Below, one piece after another: positions 46,593 through 57,558 of a DNA stretch of 64,000 bases. The notes beneath the pieces were generated by a model that worked only from the letters and a program-made list of their open reading frames with translations, was not told the DNA's origin and searched no databases. Where the stretch lies: NCBI GenBank assembly GCA_038373865.1, contig JAXGGA010001163.1, forward strand, positions 102,398 to 166,397. The letters run 5' to 3'. This DNA is from Uloborus plumipes. Lineage: Eukaryota; Arthropoda; Arachnida; Araneae; Uloboridae. Positions within the stretch are counted from its first letter, which is position 1. Each line of letters opens with the position of its first letter. Both the position numbers and the translations under genes were made by a program.

Positions 46593-49500
46593 ATGCGTCT
46601 GTTGGTGAGTTTTTCAAATTTTGCCTCTTGAGGCTAGTTTTCTGTAATTGTTACATTTCTGGGAAACTATCAAATACAATGGCTTTAGTTCAACTAAATC
46701 ATGACCAAGTTCTAGCAATATTATTTATTTACTTACTTTTTATTAATTAATTATTATTATCATTATTATCATTATTATTATTATTTGCATGTTTCGTGTA
46801 ATAGAAAGATGATTTTAAAATCTGTAACTTACATTAACAATAGTTCAAATATTACACTTTGTATGCTGAATTAGAGCATTTACTAAACACATTTTGTGAT
46901 ATTTTGAATTAAATTTTAACGGAGCATACCACTTAATCATTTTTCAATCTTTGCTTTTCTTTGCTCCAAGTTTTACTTATTAATTTTTCCAAGAGGTAAA
47001 CTAGTATTTATTTGATGAGATTTTGAAACCCGTCTTAACTCCTTTTTTTCTTTCGTGTGGAGTTTTTCCAGAGATTTCTTGCAACGCCGAAGCAAATAAA
47101 TTTTACTCATTTATGCCCAGTAGCCTAAAAACGGGACGCTTGTTAGTTACTGCATACAAAAACCTGGGTAAAATCCTACTTTAGGGTCCGGGTTTAGCGA
47201 TTTTTTTCAGACTGTAGCTTAAGGTTGCAATCATTTAGCTTAACATCGCCAAACAATCCAATCATCCAATGATAATTCTGTGGTTGCCAGATTTAATAAT
47301 TTATCGTCGGACCTTAAACTAGGATTCATCCAAAACCTGTAATGGGTAGATAATTTTACTAAAGCTGTTTTCCACAAGTCAAATAGTCCTTCTTCTTGAG
47401 AAAACCAGTTAGAGCCACTGTTTGGACATCAGAGTTTAATTATTAACAGCTATTTTCAGACAAATCAGTCAAGCAACGATTCAGCATGGGTAGCCACAGA
47501 AAGTAAGTTGTTTTTGCGAACTTATTTTTCATAAAATTAAATTATTTTAAAATGATTTGCTTAAAATTGATCAGAGACGTCTTCTGTAATGTTACTTTAC
47601 ACAAGTAAAGTCAAGTAAGGTCGTATTTTGCTCACATATTTGTAAAATATCCCATAAACAGGACGTTAAATAACTTAATAAATATGGCAACGGCGAACTA
47701 TTTCAAGCCTAAAATGTACGTAAACCATTCCAAGTAAGAGTTTTAAGCAGATAAAAATTGAAAAAAAAATGTTAAAAAAAAACTTGGGCATAAATGGGTT
47801 AAACTCATAACTGCTAAAGTGGGGTGTCTAATAAAATCCCAGAAGAATGTGACTTATCCATTCAAACATTTTGTTATGCTTACATGCATGGCTTTGAATG
47901 TTTTTGTATGCTACGCGTATGGTACTGTTTCAGTAGTATTTAAAGGGTTACAAATTTGTTATGAATCTCAAAATAATACAACATGGGTGGCAAATTTTGA
48001 AAATTACTTGCATCATTACATACCTTGATCTTTAGAGCAATTTATTGTTTGAGTGGAATCAATTACAAGTTTAACCCATGAATGCCTAGCTTCCCTTTTT
48101 AGGAACGGTCCGAAAAAGGGTCTGAACTTCCCCAAAATGAACATTTCAACCAAATAATAGTGTTCAATTAGTACCTTGTTATTGTTTCAATTCGTTAATA
48201 ACAGATTGCAGCACATAACCATTGTACTGTCTGTTTGCGTTTTAGGCGCCTGGCAAGGTCAGACGCTTCCATCTGAAAAAGGGGAGTTAGGTTTTGGATG
48301 CGCACTACCCGATGCCTTCAGCTTTAGTTCGCGGACTACTTCCTCGTTGCTTTTCCTCCCCATTTCGAGAAAGTCCAAAGAGACTTGGCGCTTGCGCAGA
48401 TGAGGCGGAGGTCGCACGAAAAAATTTTAGACAGTAAAGTGTGTTCTGTAGCAGTTTTAATGTGATCTTTATCAAAAATGACATCGTTCACAATCTCAAG
48501 AAAAAAAGCTCAGTTTTCAAAGTTATTCCCAGCTTCCCAGTTTATGTTAATTGCTGATTTTATTTCTTCTTATAAAATGTCTTTTTAAATATTTTATCGC
48601 AGGCAGAAAAAAATTTCAGTAAAAAAAGTATGTACCCTCTGAAGTATAGCGTAACTTTTAAGGGACGATTTTTCTTTCCTTAATAAAAAAAGTATTTTTT
48701 ACATGATATTTTTTAAATTATTTTTTCTCTCCGTTTAACACTGTTTGTAACCAGTATACAAAATGTCTTTGGAGAAAAAAAAAATGTCAGGCATTAATGG
48801 GTTAAGTAAATATTTAAAAATATATATATAACAAAATGTTTATTAAATATAATATTATAAATAATTATTCAATATAAAATTAGTTTAAATATTGCTAGAT
48901 AGGAGGCGCTGCAAACTCAAAAGTAGTTTACCATTTTACTTTTTCCCGTTATTTCACTTTGCCGCACATTTCCAAACGTAGGCAACCATGTGTATAACTA
49001 CATTTACCAATAAAATTTGAAAGGATAAATCAAAAGCAATGTACTATACACATTTTAAAGAAAATATATTTGGTTACTTCGAAAAATAGTAGTCTCTATT
49101 ATGTCTCACTGTATGTTTGATTTGGGAAAGTGGTCAGAATGTTTTTGCCCTACTCTATGCAAATGTAGCTGTTCCTCTTCCAATTGCTTACTATCCTCGA
49201 GAAGAAATGATCTCCCTTGAGGTCAGGACTCATCTTATCGCAGCCAAGAAATATATCTGTGCTCTTGGTACCCTTTTAGAGATCTCTAGTAAGAGAACAA
49301 CGTTGTGGATTTAAGATTTCATGGACGTGTTTTTCCCCTCTCCCACTTTTGGTTACTTTTTAGAGTTCTGGTTACTTTTTAGAGATGTTCGAAATGGTTT
49401 TGCAAAAGGGACTTTGGTTCTTCTATCATTCCTTCAATACAAACATGCAAATGCTAAGAAAAAAATACTTTTAAAGGATTTGGAAACAATCAACTTGTTT

Positions 49501-51788
49501 TCGGATTTCCTAAATTTAAATTTCCGGTTAGTAGGACTTTTTTTTTCTTCAAATTTTCCATTCAGTTGGGTGGTCAAACAAAAATATTTTTAATACGATC
49601 AATTTTGACAGCATTAATATCTTCTTGCTCTTTAAATTAAAAATAATATTATTTCATGTATTTTCCAGCTCCTTATTTACTAAATAAAAAAAAAATCGTA
49701 CGAATATTTTAAATATCTAGTTTAAGCGACAACCAAGCATTGTATGGCAATTTTCTTCATAATTAATAACGCGGAAAACAATCTGGGACTTAAAAGTCTC
49801 CACAGCGTTTTCGGGCAGCACTTTTTAATAAAACTTGCGAGCGGCCCCACGACCATAGGGGCCCCGAGGGGGATTCAAAAATTCACGATGACTGTTTTGC
49901 ATAGTTCCGTGATAAATAAAGGGCCCTCAAAAATACACTGCGACGAGCAGTAAATCCGTTATGCTTCGTACAAGATGTAAAAATGAATAAAAGCTGTAAG
50001 TCACCTTCTCTCAGCCAGGGCTGAGGCAGAAACACACGCAATATACCGCCAACTGGGTCATCCCATCTAAAGACTGCAGTTTCGTGCTTGATAGCCAGGG
50101 CAACGCCTCCTAAATACTAAATGCCTAAAACATTTGCTTCGCTACCGTCGAGATGGGTTCCACTTTAAACGCCACCTTGCGGCAATCCGATAATGCCGTT
50201 GTTAGTTTTTGATTGGATAATTTTTAAATTTAAATTCAGAAATGAACCAATCGTTAATTTTTCAAAGAACTGCGGTAGATGGCAGTGTATCGTGAACCAA
50301 GGGCATTTTGCAGCTATTGGCGATAGATCCAAACAATATTCGAATTAAATTTTTTGATGGTTGATTTTTAAGTTTAAATTCAGAAATGAACCAATCGTTG
50401 ATTTCTCTTTCTCGAAGAACTCTGGTAGATGGCAGTGTATCCTGAACCAAGGATGAAATTTTGCTCTGTGCTAAAAACCAGAAAGTGGCAGGCATTTAGT
50501 ATTTAGGAGGCGTTGGCCAAGGGCGGATACAAGGGAGGGGCGATGGGAGCGATCGCCCCTCCCTTGAGAGACTCCTCTCCGGCAGTTTTTAGATTTTAAA
50601 GTTCAAAAAAGGCAATTTTAGTTGATCTTTGATGATATTAAGGGAAAGGGTGGGGATTCGGGGCTCTGGTCTGGAAATTTTTCGAAATGGAAGACCAAAA
50701 TATTTGTAATCAACATGTGTTAACAAGGATGCAAGGCGAAAAAAAAAAAAAAAAAAACGGGCAAGTACGAAAAAAAAAAAAAAAAAGAAATCAATCGCCC
50801 CTCCCTTGGAACATTTCTGGATCCGCCCTTGTTGTTAACACTCATCAGCTTGGAATAGGAAGTAACTGAGCGAGAGGCAGAAATCCCTCTGTAGTAGCCA
50901 AGATGACCGGAGAGTCCCGGGTTCGATCCCAGCCGATCAAAGATCCACCGTCTTCACTAATGGTGGCTGGGGGACGTTAAAAATGTCGTTGTCACAAAGT
51001 CCTCCAAGTGAAACGATACCTCTGGGGATGCTGGGCCAAGTGTTTATTCGGCCCTTGGTCTGGTTCAAAAAGAACAGAGCGCTCTTCAGGGCCCTATCCA
51101 GGTTAAACCACGAGTTGTGGTAGGTACGGGGTACCCAGGGGTGTGTGAAGTGTAGTAGCTAAGAGTGCCAAAAAACTGGTACCTAATGTAAGCACTCCTC
51201 GCTAATTTTACATGGCTCCATCTTGGTTATACCCTATTCCAGGCTGATGAATGATAACATGCACGAAACTGCAGTCCTTGAAAGGAATGACCGAGCTGGC
51301 GGAGTATTGCATGAAACTAACGAGGTTTGGAATTATTTTCCATTGCAATTTCATATTTTGAAGCAAAAACAAAATAACATCACTCTTTGCAGATCGTGCT
51401 TTTCTCCGTCATCGCAGCGACCTGTGGCCAGTTCCTCAACCCATTCGGCGGATTCCCCTTCGGCTTCCCCTTCCCCGTCAAGATCCCCGTGCCAGTCCAA
51501 GTGCCCGTCCCAGTTCAAGTGCCCGTCCCAGCACTGGGCGGATCCGACGAGTATGCAGCCTCTCTGGGCGGGGCGCCCGTCGGGCTCTACAGCAAGAGCA
51601 GGGGCGGCCCTGGTTTCGGTATTGGAGGAGGACTAGGCGGCTCTGACGTCAGCAGTGCCTCCCTAGCCGGAGCTAAGGTCGGTGTCTACGGAAAGGAAAG
51701 GCCATCTGCTGGAGGAGTGCCACTGCCCGTGCCACTTGCTCTTCCATACGGTCGTCCAGTTGGCAGACCGAGGCCTGCAAGATACTAG
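46593..51788 (+). CDS. Small secreted Gly/Pro/Val-rich protein with internal duplication
   Basis: Model: 46593-46604 (MRLL, donor GTGAGT) joined to 51393-51788 (acceptor TTTGCAG), 135 residues. Residues 1-16 form a signal peptide (MRLLIVLFSVIAATCG). The mature protein starts QFLNPFGGFPFG and contains no cysteine. Residues 33-50 repeat a VPVPVQ unit. Residues 53-74 (GGSDEYAASLGGAPVGLY...) and 86-107 (GGSDVSSASLAGAKVGVY...) are a duplicated module, 14 of 22 identical. The tail is Pro/Arg-rich and basic. Exon 2 is strikingly GC-rich with C-ending codons, against AT-rich surroundings. A TATA box and a 3' non-coding exon complete the gene. I do not recognise the family; composition suggests an extracellular structural protein (cuticle, egg case or silk-associated), but that is inference. 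The intron contains several MITEs. Confidence 0.85.
47107..47798. mobile_element. Probable TTAA-type MITE (CCCATTTATGCCC ends)
   Basis: The right end GGGCATAAATGGG is followed by TTAA (47799-47802). The left end reads TTTACTCATTTATGCCCAG, so its TTAA and first bases have mutated. It is about 690 bp, related in style but not identical to the CCCATTAATGCCT family. Confidence 0.55.
48075..48801. mobile_element. piggyBac-like MITE, 727 bp, TSD TTAA
   Basis: CCCATGAATGCCT and AGGCATTAATGGG ends with TTAA on both sides (48071-48074 and 48802-48805). Longer than the copy at 41656. Positions 48240-48420 hold a GC-richer insert not seen in the sister copies. Confidence 0.85.
48806..50045 (+). other. 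Intron sequence of the secreted-protein gene
   Basis: Two short frames (49117-49314 and 49321-49593) lack recognisable domains and splice signals. Nothing else is evident. Confidence 0.45.
50097..50517. mobile_element. MITE with perfect 26-bp inverted repeats and internal duplication
   Basis: Positions 50101-50126 (starting CAACGCCTCCTAAATACTAA) are the exact reverse complement of 50490-50515. Inside, a segment with AATTCAGAAATGAACCAATC and TAGATGGCAGTGTATC occurs twice in tandem (about 50235-50300 and 50377-50450). Superfamily not determined. Confidence 0.75.
50518..50831. mobile_element. hAT-type MITE, CAAGGGCGG family, copy 2
   Basis: Ends CAAGGGCGG and CCGCCCTTG, with GAGGGGCGATCGCCCCTCCC-type blocks shared with 24465-24745. 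No matching 8-bp duplication is present because its left edge abuts the previous MITE. Confidence 0.8.
50886..51140 (+). mobile_element. tRNA-derived SINE, plus orientation
   Basis: B-box GGTTCGATCC at 50920-50929, followed by AGCCGATCAAAGATCCACCG and CACAAAGTCCTCCAAGTGAA, as in the minus-strand copy at 11860-12085. The pol III A-box side is less clear here. Confidence 0.75.
51221..51310. repeat. Palindromic repeat copy 3 (inverse orientation)
   Basis: CTATTCCAGGCTGATGAATG and GCACGAAACTGCAGTC are the reverse complement of the core at 42046-42141. It ends about 80 bp before the coding exon 2 of the secreted-protein gene. Confidence 0.65.
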
Positions 51789-52429
51789 ACGTAAGTTCGT
51801 TGAACAATTGATGCACCTAAGGCCCTCATATAGACGAGATTTAAATTTTCCTTCTTGGCGACAAGCAGAACATTATTTGCAGGATTTCAGGATAATAGGA
51901 GAATTAAAATGGTCACCTAAAACAGAATTGTACGTTCCATGCTGCAAAAATAAATAAATAAATATAAACTTCGCCAATTTTACTTCGCCAAATATTTCAC
52001 TTTACCAGCTCAATCGGCGGATTTGTCCTGTAGCAAGGAAATGGTGGGTAAAGACGCGGCGGAAATGTGTCAAGGGGGGGAAGGTAGAGATAAACTTTGC
52101 GGCGGAGATTTCCTACGCTGCGGCGGAAATGTCCCGTGCCCGTTGTTTTTGTTTCATCAAGCTTAAGTTGGACCTGTTGGTCCACTTTAGATCCAACTTA
52201 TTTGCTTTTACTTTCAATGCTTCATTGTTGCGGAGCTAGGCTTCCTGAAGTAAAGTCTCGGGACATTGCCCAGCTTTACCAAATTTACGTGTCACTAATA
52301 ACTGCTGAGTGAAAAAAAATATTTTTGCGTAATTATAAAAGTATTTTATTGAATTATTTTTTGCTTACTTTTTAAAATGAAACATTACTAATCTCAGCGG
52401 TAAGAAAAAATAATACAAATCATTATAAT

Positions 52430-52745
52430 TCAGATGTGAATAAAGGAAAAGAGGAATAGAAAAAAGGATTCCGAAACATTCGAAAACATTTCTGAAAATT
52501 TCAGAGAGATTTCTGAAATACTGAGAAAGCTTTCTGAAATACTCAGAAACCTTTCCGAATATTTCATGAACCGCAGTTGCATGAAATACTCAAAAACGTT
52601 TCTGAAAACAACAGAAAGCGCTTCCGACATACTCAGAGACGTTTCTGAAAACAACGGAAAGAGGTTTACGACATACTCAGAAACGTTTCTGAAAATAACA
52701 TGAACCGCTGCTGCCCGACATACTCAGAAACGTTTCCGGATTTTT
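52430..52745. repeat. Degenerate array of GAAACGTTTC-type units
   Basis: Units such as ACATACTCAGAAACGTTTCT and GAAATACTGAGAAAGC recur about every 25-45 bases, many with a palindromic GAAACGTTTC core. The right border TTTTTTTACTGTGTAGAA could be a transposon end. Confidence 0.65.
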
Positions 52746-52897
52746 TTACTGTGTAGAATCCTATTTGCAATTGGGGAATAACAACTTTAAAAAATACTTA
52801 ACAATTAATTACAGGTGTTATTAAAGTTTGACTGTTGAACTATTATATGCACCAGACAAGTGTATTTACGCTCTCTAAATTATCCTATTGACATAAA

Positions 52898-53521
52898 GGG
52901 TCATTCCATGAGAATGTCAACCTCAGCCGAAGAAAAAAAAAATACCGAAGTGAAAAAAGTATCAAAAAATAAATAAATAAATAAATAAATAAAAATCATA
53001 CAACATCAGAAGTTTAAAAAAAATGAACAAGTATTGTAATTATCACTGAGATTAGCCATTATAAATAGTTTGTAGTGTGTTTACTGCTTGTTATTCGATG
53101 GTTACGTTAGTCAAGTTACGTTAGTCACAAGCCATCTTGAGTAAAAGTGACATTTAAGACTAAAAAAAGTTAAGATTTAATAAATGTGCTTTATGTTTTT
53201 AAAAGTCAACTTCACACATTTTTCAAATATATCATTCAATTTTTAGCACTTGCTTAACTTTGAGAAATTTTTGCCTCATAACATGAGCACTCATTTTCAG
53301 GGTTGCAAAAATGTTACGTTAGTCACGCTATTTTGGTTGAAAAAATATCAACTGTCAGTAATTTTTTTTTTAAATTCTTAGCAGAAATGATGCATGGATA
53401 CCATGTACATTGTAAATGCAGCAGCATAACAATAAAAAAATATTTTTTATCATTTAAGTTATAATTAAAAACAGTTACAAAATCAGCTCTGAATGTTACG
53501 TTAGTCACTGTGGAATGACCC
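52898..53521. mobile_element. DNA transposon-like element with GGGTCATTCCA ends
   Basis: GGGTCATTCCA and TGGAATGACCC are perfect 11-bp inverted repeats, both flanked by TAAA. The motif GTTACGTTAGTCA occurs at about 53103, 53118, 53314 and 53495. Non-coding, family unknown. Confidence 0.65.
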
Positions 53522-53780
53522 TAAAGCCAATGGCCAATATTGGTGCAGCAAATTGGCTTTCCTCACCCTTATTTCAACAAATGAAATCTTTATTACTTAG
53601 TATATTGGCTCTCTCGTCAGAGTCAGACTGTGCACGAGTAGAGTTTCTTACCATATGGTTTATATTGAACCTCAAATACGGAGCAGAAATGATTTGATTT
53701 TTATGAAGCGACTTTTATGAGTGTTGTTATTGCATTTGTTCTCGCATAATATGCATGTGTACCTTTTTTTTTTCTTTCAG

Positions 53781-53895
53781 ACGAATGATAACTAATTTTA
53801 ACAACAGGACGAGTGAGAAGTGGCAAAGATTCAAACTATGGATGAATGAAAGTGTAAATTATTGCAAAAACAAATAAATGTCTGCTTGATATTTC
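53781..53895 (+). other. Last, non-coding exon of the secreted-protein gene with poly(A) signal
   Basis: It begins after a strong polypyrimidine tract and CAG. AATAAA is at 53873-53878, with a T-rich stretch just beyond, so cleavage near 53890-53900 is expected. Confidence 0.65.
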
Positions 53896-53940
53896 TTGTC
53901 TTTATTATTGTCAATTTTCAAGGTTATTAACCCATTAATG

Positions 53941-54443
53941 CCTAACATTTTTTTTCCAAAGATATTTTGTATGCTGGTTACAAACAGTGTTTAATGAACA
54001 TGAAAAATAATAAAAAAAATATCATGTAAAAAATAATTTTTTTATTAAGGAAAGAAAAATCGTCCCTTAAAAGTTACGATAGACTCCAGAGGGTACATAC
54101 TTTTTTTACTAATTTTTTTTTCTGCCTACGATATAATATTTAAAAAGACATTTTGTAAGAAGAAATAAAATCAGCATTTAACATTAACTGGGAAGCTGAG
54201 AATAACTTTGAAAACTTAGCTTTTTTTCTTGAGATTGTGAACGATGTCATTTTTGATAAAGATCATATTAAAACTCCTACAGAACACACTTTACAACGGT
54301 TATGTGCTGCAATCTGTTAATAACGAATTGAAACAATACCAAATTACTAATTGAACACTATTATTTGGTTGAAATGTTCATTTTGGGGAAATTCAGATCC
54401 TTATTTAGACCGTCCTTAAAAAGAGATGCTAGGCATTAATGGG
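53941..54443. mobile_element. piggyBac-like MITE, 503 bp, TSD TTAA
   Basis: CCCATTAATGCCT and AGGCATTAATGGG ends with TTAA on both sides (53937-53940 and 54444-54447). The interior matches the copy at 48075-48801 over most of its length, but without the GC-richer insert. Confidence 0.88.
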
Positions 54444-54565
54444 TTAAAAGTATTTCTTTTAAATGAAACCGCCAAGCCATATTTTTTGGTGACTTTATAA
54501 GCTTTACTCAGGGTTTGAAAACAAAGTAGCTCCTACTCATACGAGAGCTACGTTTTTATACAGAA

Positions 54566-55285
54566 CTAGCAGTACCCGCACGGCGATGCCCGTGCATTAA
54601 ATGGAAGTCAATAGTCAACTGAATAAATTTAAATTCACTCCAACCCTCTGAAGTAAATTTATTATATTCTTTAATTCAAATGTGATTCACAATCTTTTAA
54701 ATTCCACTTAAAGTTATGTTAAAGTTTAAATCAATTCGCCAAATAAATCAAAAAGACAGAAAGTTAAGTAAGTAACAGGAGATATCAATTATTCAAATTT
54801 TGTCAATTTTCAAGGCTTATCTTTGTACGCAAATTTAAACCCCAATGTAACTTCAGGGACAAAAAAGCAGCTGATCCGGAAAATGGACCTAGTGTTTCAG
54901 TTTTGCGTACATGGTTAAGCCTTGAAAATTGACTAAATTTAATTAATTAATATCTCCTGTTCTAATTAACGCAGCGAAACGCGCTAAAACTTTTCTTTTT
55001 CAGAAAAAAAAAATCCTTTCCAGCGATATATAATGTTAAGGGGTGGAGGAAGGTTTTCCCCCCTCAATTATGGCGGATACACCAAAAATGAGACTAATTA
55101 ATTAATTTAAAAATAACTAATTCGAAAGTTAGAATTTGGCCTTCGAGCTGCATTACATGGGGATACGTTCGAATTTTTGTGCCAAGTTTCAGGTCTGTAG
55201 GTGCTGTGGGGTCTTCTGGCCAGCGGTTACAAGCGTACAAACAAACAAACAAACAAACAAACACCGCCATCTTTATATACAGAGA
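54566..55285 (-). mobile_element. Non-autonomous Helitron, 720 bp, minus orientation
   Basis: Read on the minus strand: 5' TCTCTGTATATAAAGATGG preceded by A; 3' hairpin GCACGG...CCGTGC followed by CTAG and T. A (CAAA)n run lies at 55236-55262 near the 5' end. Non-coding. Confidence 0.8.
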
Positions 55286-55387
55286 TTATTAAACATTTTT
55301 AAATGGATTTTTGTATTTTTAACCGCAAAATTTGACTTTTTAAATTGAATTTTCTTTTAACCAACTCTATCTATGGTATGGCTATGG

Positions 55388-55547
55388 TACAGTGTGTCCG
55401 TAAAGTTATGGTGCATTTTTGACCGATCACGGGAAAGCAACAGAACAAGATAGAAATGGGAAATCTGAATTAAGAAAAGGGAAAAACACTCCAAGTTTCA
55501 TACATATTTTGTGCAGTTTGATGTGGTCACCCTTTGTTGCCCTACAC
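55388..55547 (+). mobile_element. Left part of a mariner-like element interrupted by a hAT insertion
   Basis: TACAGTGTGTCCGTAAAGTT resembles mariner-type ends. The sequence is cut at 55548 by the large hAT-like element and appears to resume at about 61825. Weakly supported. Confidence 0.4.
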
Positions 55548-55995
55548 CAGTGGTTACAAACTTGGAGGGCGATCGCCCCCAAAAGGGGCGATTTGACTCC
55601 TCAAAGGGGTGGTAAATTCTCAAGGGGCGATGGGTATTTAGAAGAGAAAAAAGTTGTTCTAAAAGGGTAGCGAAAATCGAAATTGTAAACATGTACGAAC
55701 CCGGTTGTGCAGAGTTCAGACAATTAATCGCAAGTTAAGAAAGAAACAAATTGAAGTTCAAGAGCTTCCTCCTTGCACCTGCCGTGCACTCGGATGAACC
55801 AAAGGAAGCATTTTGTCATTCATCGTCAATTTTATGATTTCAAATTTCCCTTCAAATTTTTAGTTTCAACGATTTTAATTCCTCCCAGATTCCAGTGCAA
55901 AAAAAAAAATAATAATTTCTTGAAAAATGTACTTCTGTTTTTTGAAAAGTATGTCGATGATTTTAGTTAACGTAACCTTTCAAATGTTTATATCA

Positions 55996-56552
55996 GTTCG
56001 CTTTGTGAATGAAAAAAAAAAATAAAGATATTTTATTTATTTATCAATATTTTTAGTTAAAAAGTGATTGGTTAGAATTGCTCTATTGCGTACGTTTAAC
56101 TTCAAATTAAAGTTAGATCCTTTTATTTTTAACTAGCAAAAATACCCGGCGTTACCTGGGTCAGTAATAATATTGAGAAACAATTTATATACTCACCTTT
56201 GTTTCTTTTTTCCTGAACTGAAGGAACTCAAAACTTGCCGCTTTGACGATTCTTAAAATGTCGCCAAATTTTTGGGTAAACTGTTTTGGGACACCTAGGA
56301 TAATTTTGCTCCCCTCCTTACTTTATGAAAATACATTAAGTATTATTATGTCACTAATTTTTGTCAGAGAAATAGTCATCAATGCTGATATACTATAGCG
56401 GACTATAAAATGACGTTAAAAGTTTTTGTCCTAATGATTTCGAAATTAATAGGAAACATTTAGCAATTATTTGTGAAAAAATTCAAATTAATGGTAATTT
56501 TAGTCTTGTTTAAGGGTTTTATTAATTTAGTATGTGGATTACTTTACTTTTT
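55996..56552 (+). repeat. 557-bp direct repeat, copy 1
   Basis: About 98% identical by eye to 58438-58992. The first 137 bp lie outside the Helitron end at 56133, so flank and Helitron were copied together. Confidence 0.9.
56133..56552 (-). mobile_element. Helitron 3' part, minus orientation (truncated)
   Basis: Minus strand: ACCCAGGTAACGCCGGGT hairpin, TTTTTG, then CTAG and T. The right side breaks at 56553 against a CCGACTTCAA-ended element and the 5' terminus is not visible. Confidence 0.75.
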
Positions 56553-56554
56553 AA

Positions 56555-57468
56555 CCGACTTCAACAAAGAAGGAGGTTATCAATTCAAAGCGTATGTTTT
56601 TTTTTTTTGTTTGTTCGCACATAACATCTAACCTACTGAGCCGATTTGGACGATTCTATTTTTAATCGATAGGAGATGGTGTAACTTAGGTACCATGTAC
56701 TCATATGCCGATATTTGTTCACTAGAAAAAAAGTTATTAAGGAAAACAGTAAATTTCATGTCATTTACCCATTAAATGATTAAATTTTCAATCCATTGTT
56801 GCAAAAATTTTGTTGCCTCGCAACAGCAATATTAATAGTAATCATGATAAAAATTTTGAACCAAGGCTTCTCTGGAGTAAGTATGAAATATTAATAAGTA
56901 GTCGAATTTAAAGCGATTTGTCCTAAATGATTAAATATGAAATCCATTGTTACAAAAGTGGTTGATATGAAACTGTAATAATAATGATAATGAGAATTTT
57001 ACATGAAGGCTTAACTAAATCAAACATGAAACTCATTAGCGGGAACGTACGTAGTATGTGTTAAAATCTTAAGAACAACGAGAAACTAGAATTGCTTTGA
57101 AATATAAATTAGTTGAAAAGCCGTTGATATTTAAATGGCTTTGATTAAGCTAGTACACAAATAAATACCAGAGAATAACAAAGATTATTTTTTAGTGTCA
57201 ATAGTTTAAAATTTTAGACGCGTTGATAGTTTCTTCCTTTTTTTTCACAGTTTATTTTATGGAGCATTTACTTAAGAAAATTAGGTGAAGTTTCGTAATG
57301 GAAACATTACCTTATTTCATAAGTACACTTACACTAAAAAGAATAAAATAAAATAATTTTGGAAAAAAATAGAACCGACTTCAGTTAGAAATTGCTCTAA
57401 AAAGTAAAAAATAATTTTTTTCTTTGAACACCATCGAAACTACTTTTAAACATAAGTTTTGAAGTCGG
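56555..57468. mobile_element. Element with CCGACTTCAA inverted ends
   Basis: CCGACTTCAA at 56555 and TTGAAGTCGG at 57459-57468 are perfect 10-bp inverted repeats enclosing 0.9 kb. AAGAAGGAGGTTATCAATTC follows the left end. An ACCGACTTCAG also sits internally at 57372. No target duplication was established and no coding seen. The superfamily is uncertain. Confidence 0.5.
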
Positions 57469-57558
57469 CGCAAAAACGACGGGCAAAATGATATTCAACC
57501 ATATTTTGCCAACATTTTTCAGAGAAACCATTGAAAATTAAAAGCAGACTATTTGTAC

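Larger units (their letters stand above)
50046..50880. repeat. Palindromic repeat copy 2, split by two adjoining MITEs
   Basis: GACTGCAGTTTCGTGCTTG ends near 50090 and the expected continuation ACACTCATCAGCTTGGAATA resumes near 50838. In the copy at 42046 these halves adjoin. The gap is filled by the MITEs at about 50097-50517 and 50518-50831. Confidence 0.65.
51791..53780 (+). other. 3' UTR intron of the secreted-protein gene
   Basis: The stop TAG is followed two bases later by donor GTAAGT at 51791. The acceptor TTTCTTTCAG ends at 53780. Within it lie a GAAACGTTTC-rich array and a GGGTCATTCCA-ended element. Confidence 0.7.

Noticed and set aside
50911..50935. Possible tRNA gene from the GGTTCGATCC box
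   Set aside because: No acceptor-stem pairing or anticodon arm. The sequence recurs with the same body at 11860-12085, so it is a SINE.
51223..51636. Alternative plus-strand frame overlapping the secreted-protein exon
   Set aside because: It begins in a dispersed repeat and reads the GC-rich exon in another frame as Ser/Pro-rich sequence. The spliced frame with signal peptide is better supported.
52960..52995. Possible CRISPR or structured array at the AATAAATA repeats
   Set aside because: A simple (AAAT)n microsatellite. No spaced direct repeats of CRISPR type occur anywhere in the window.
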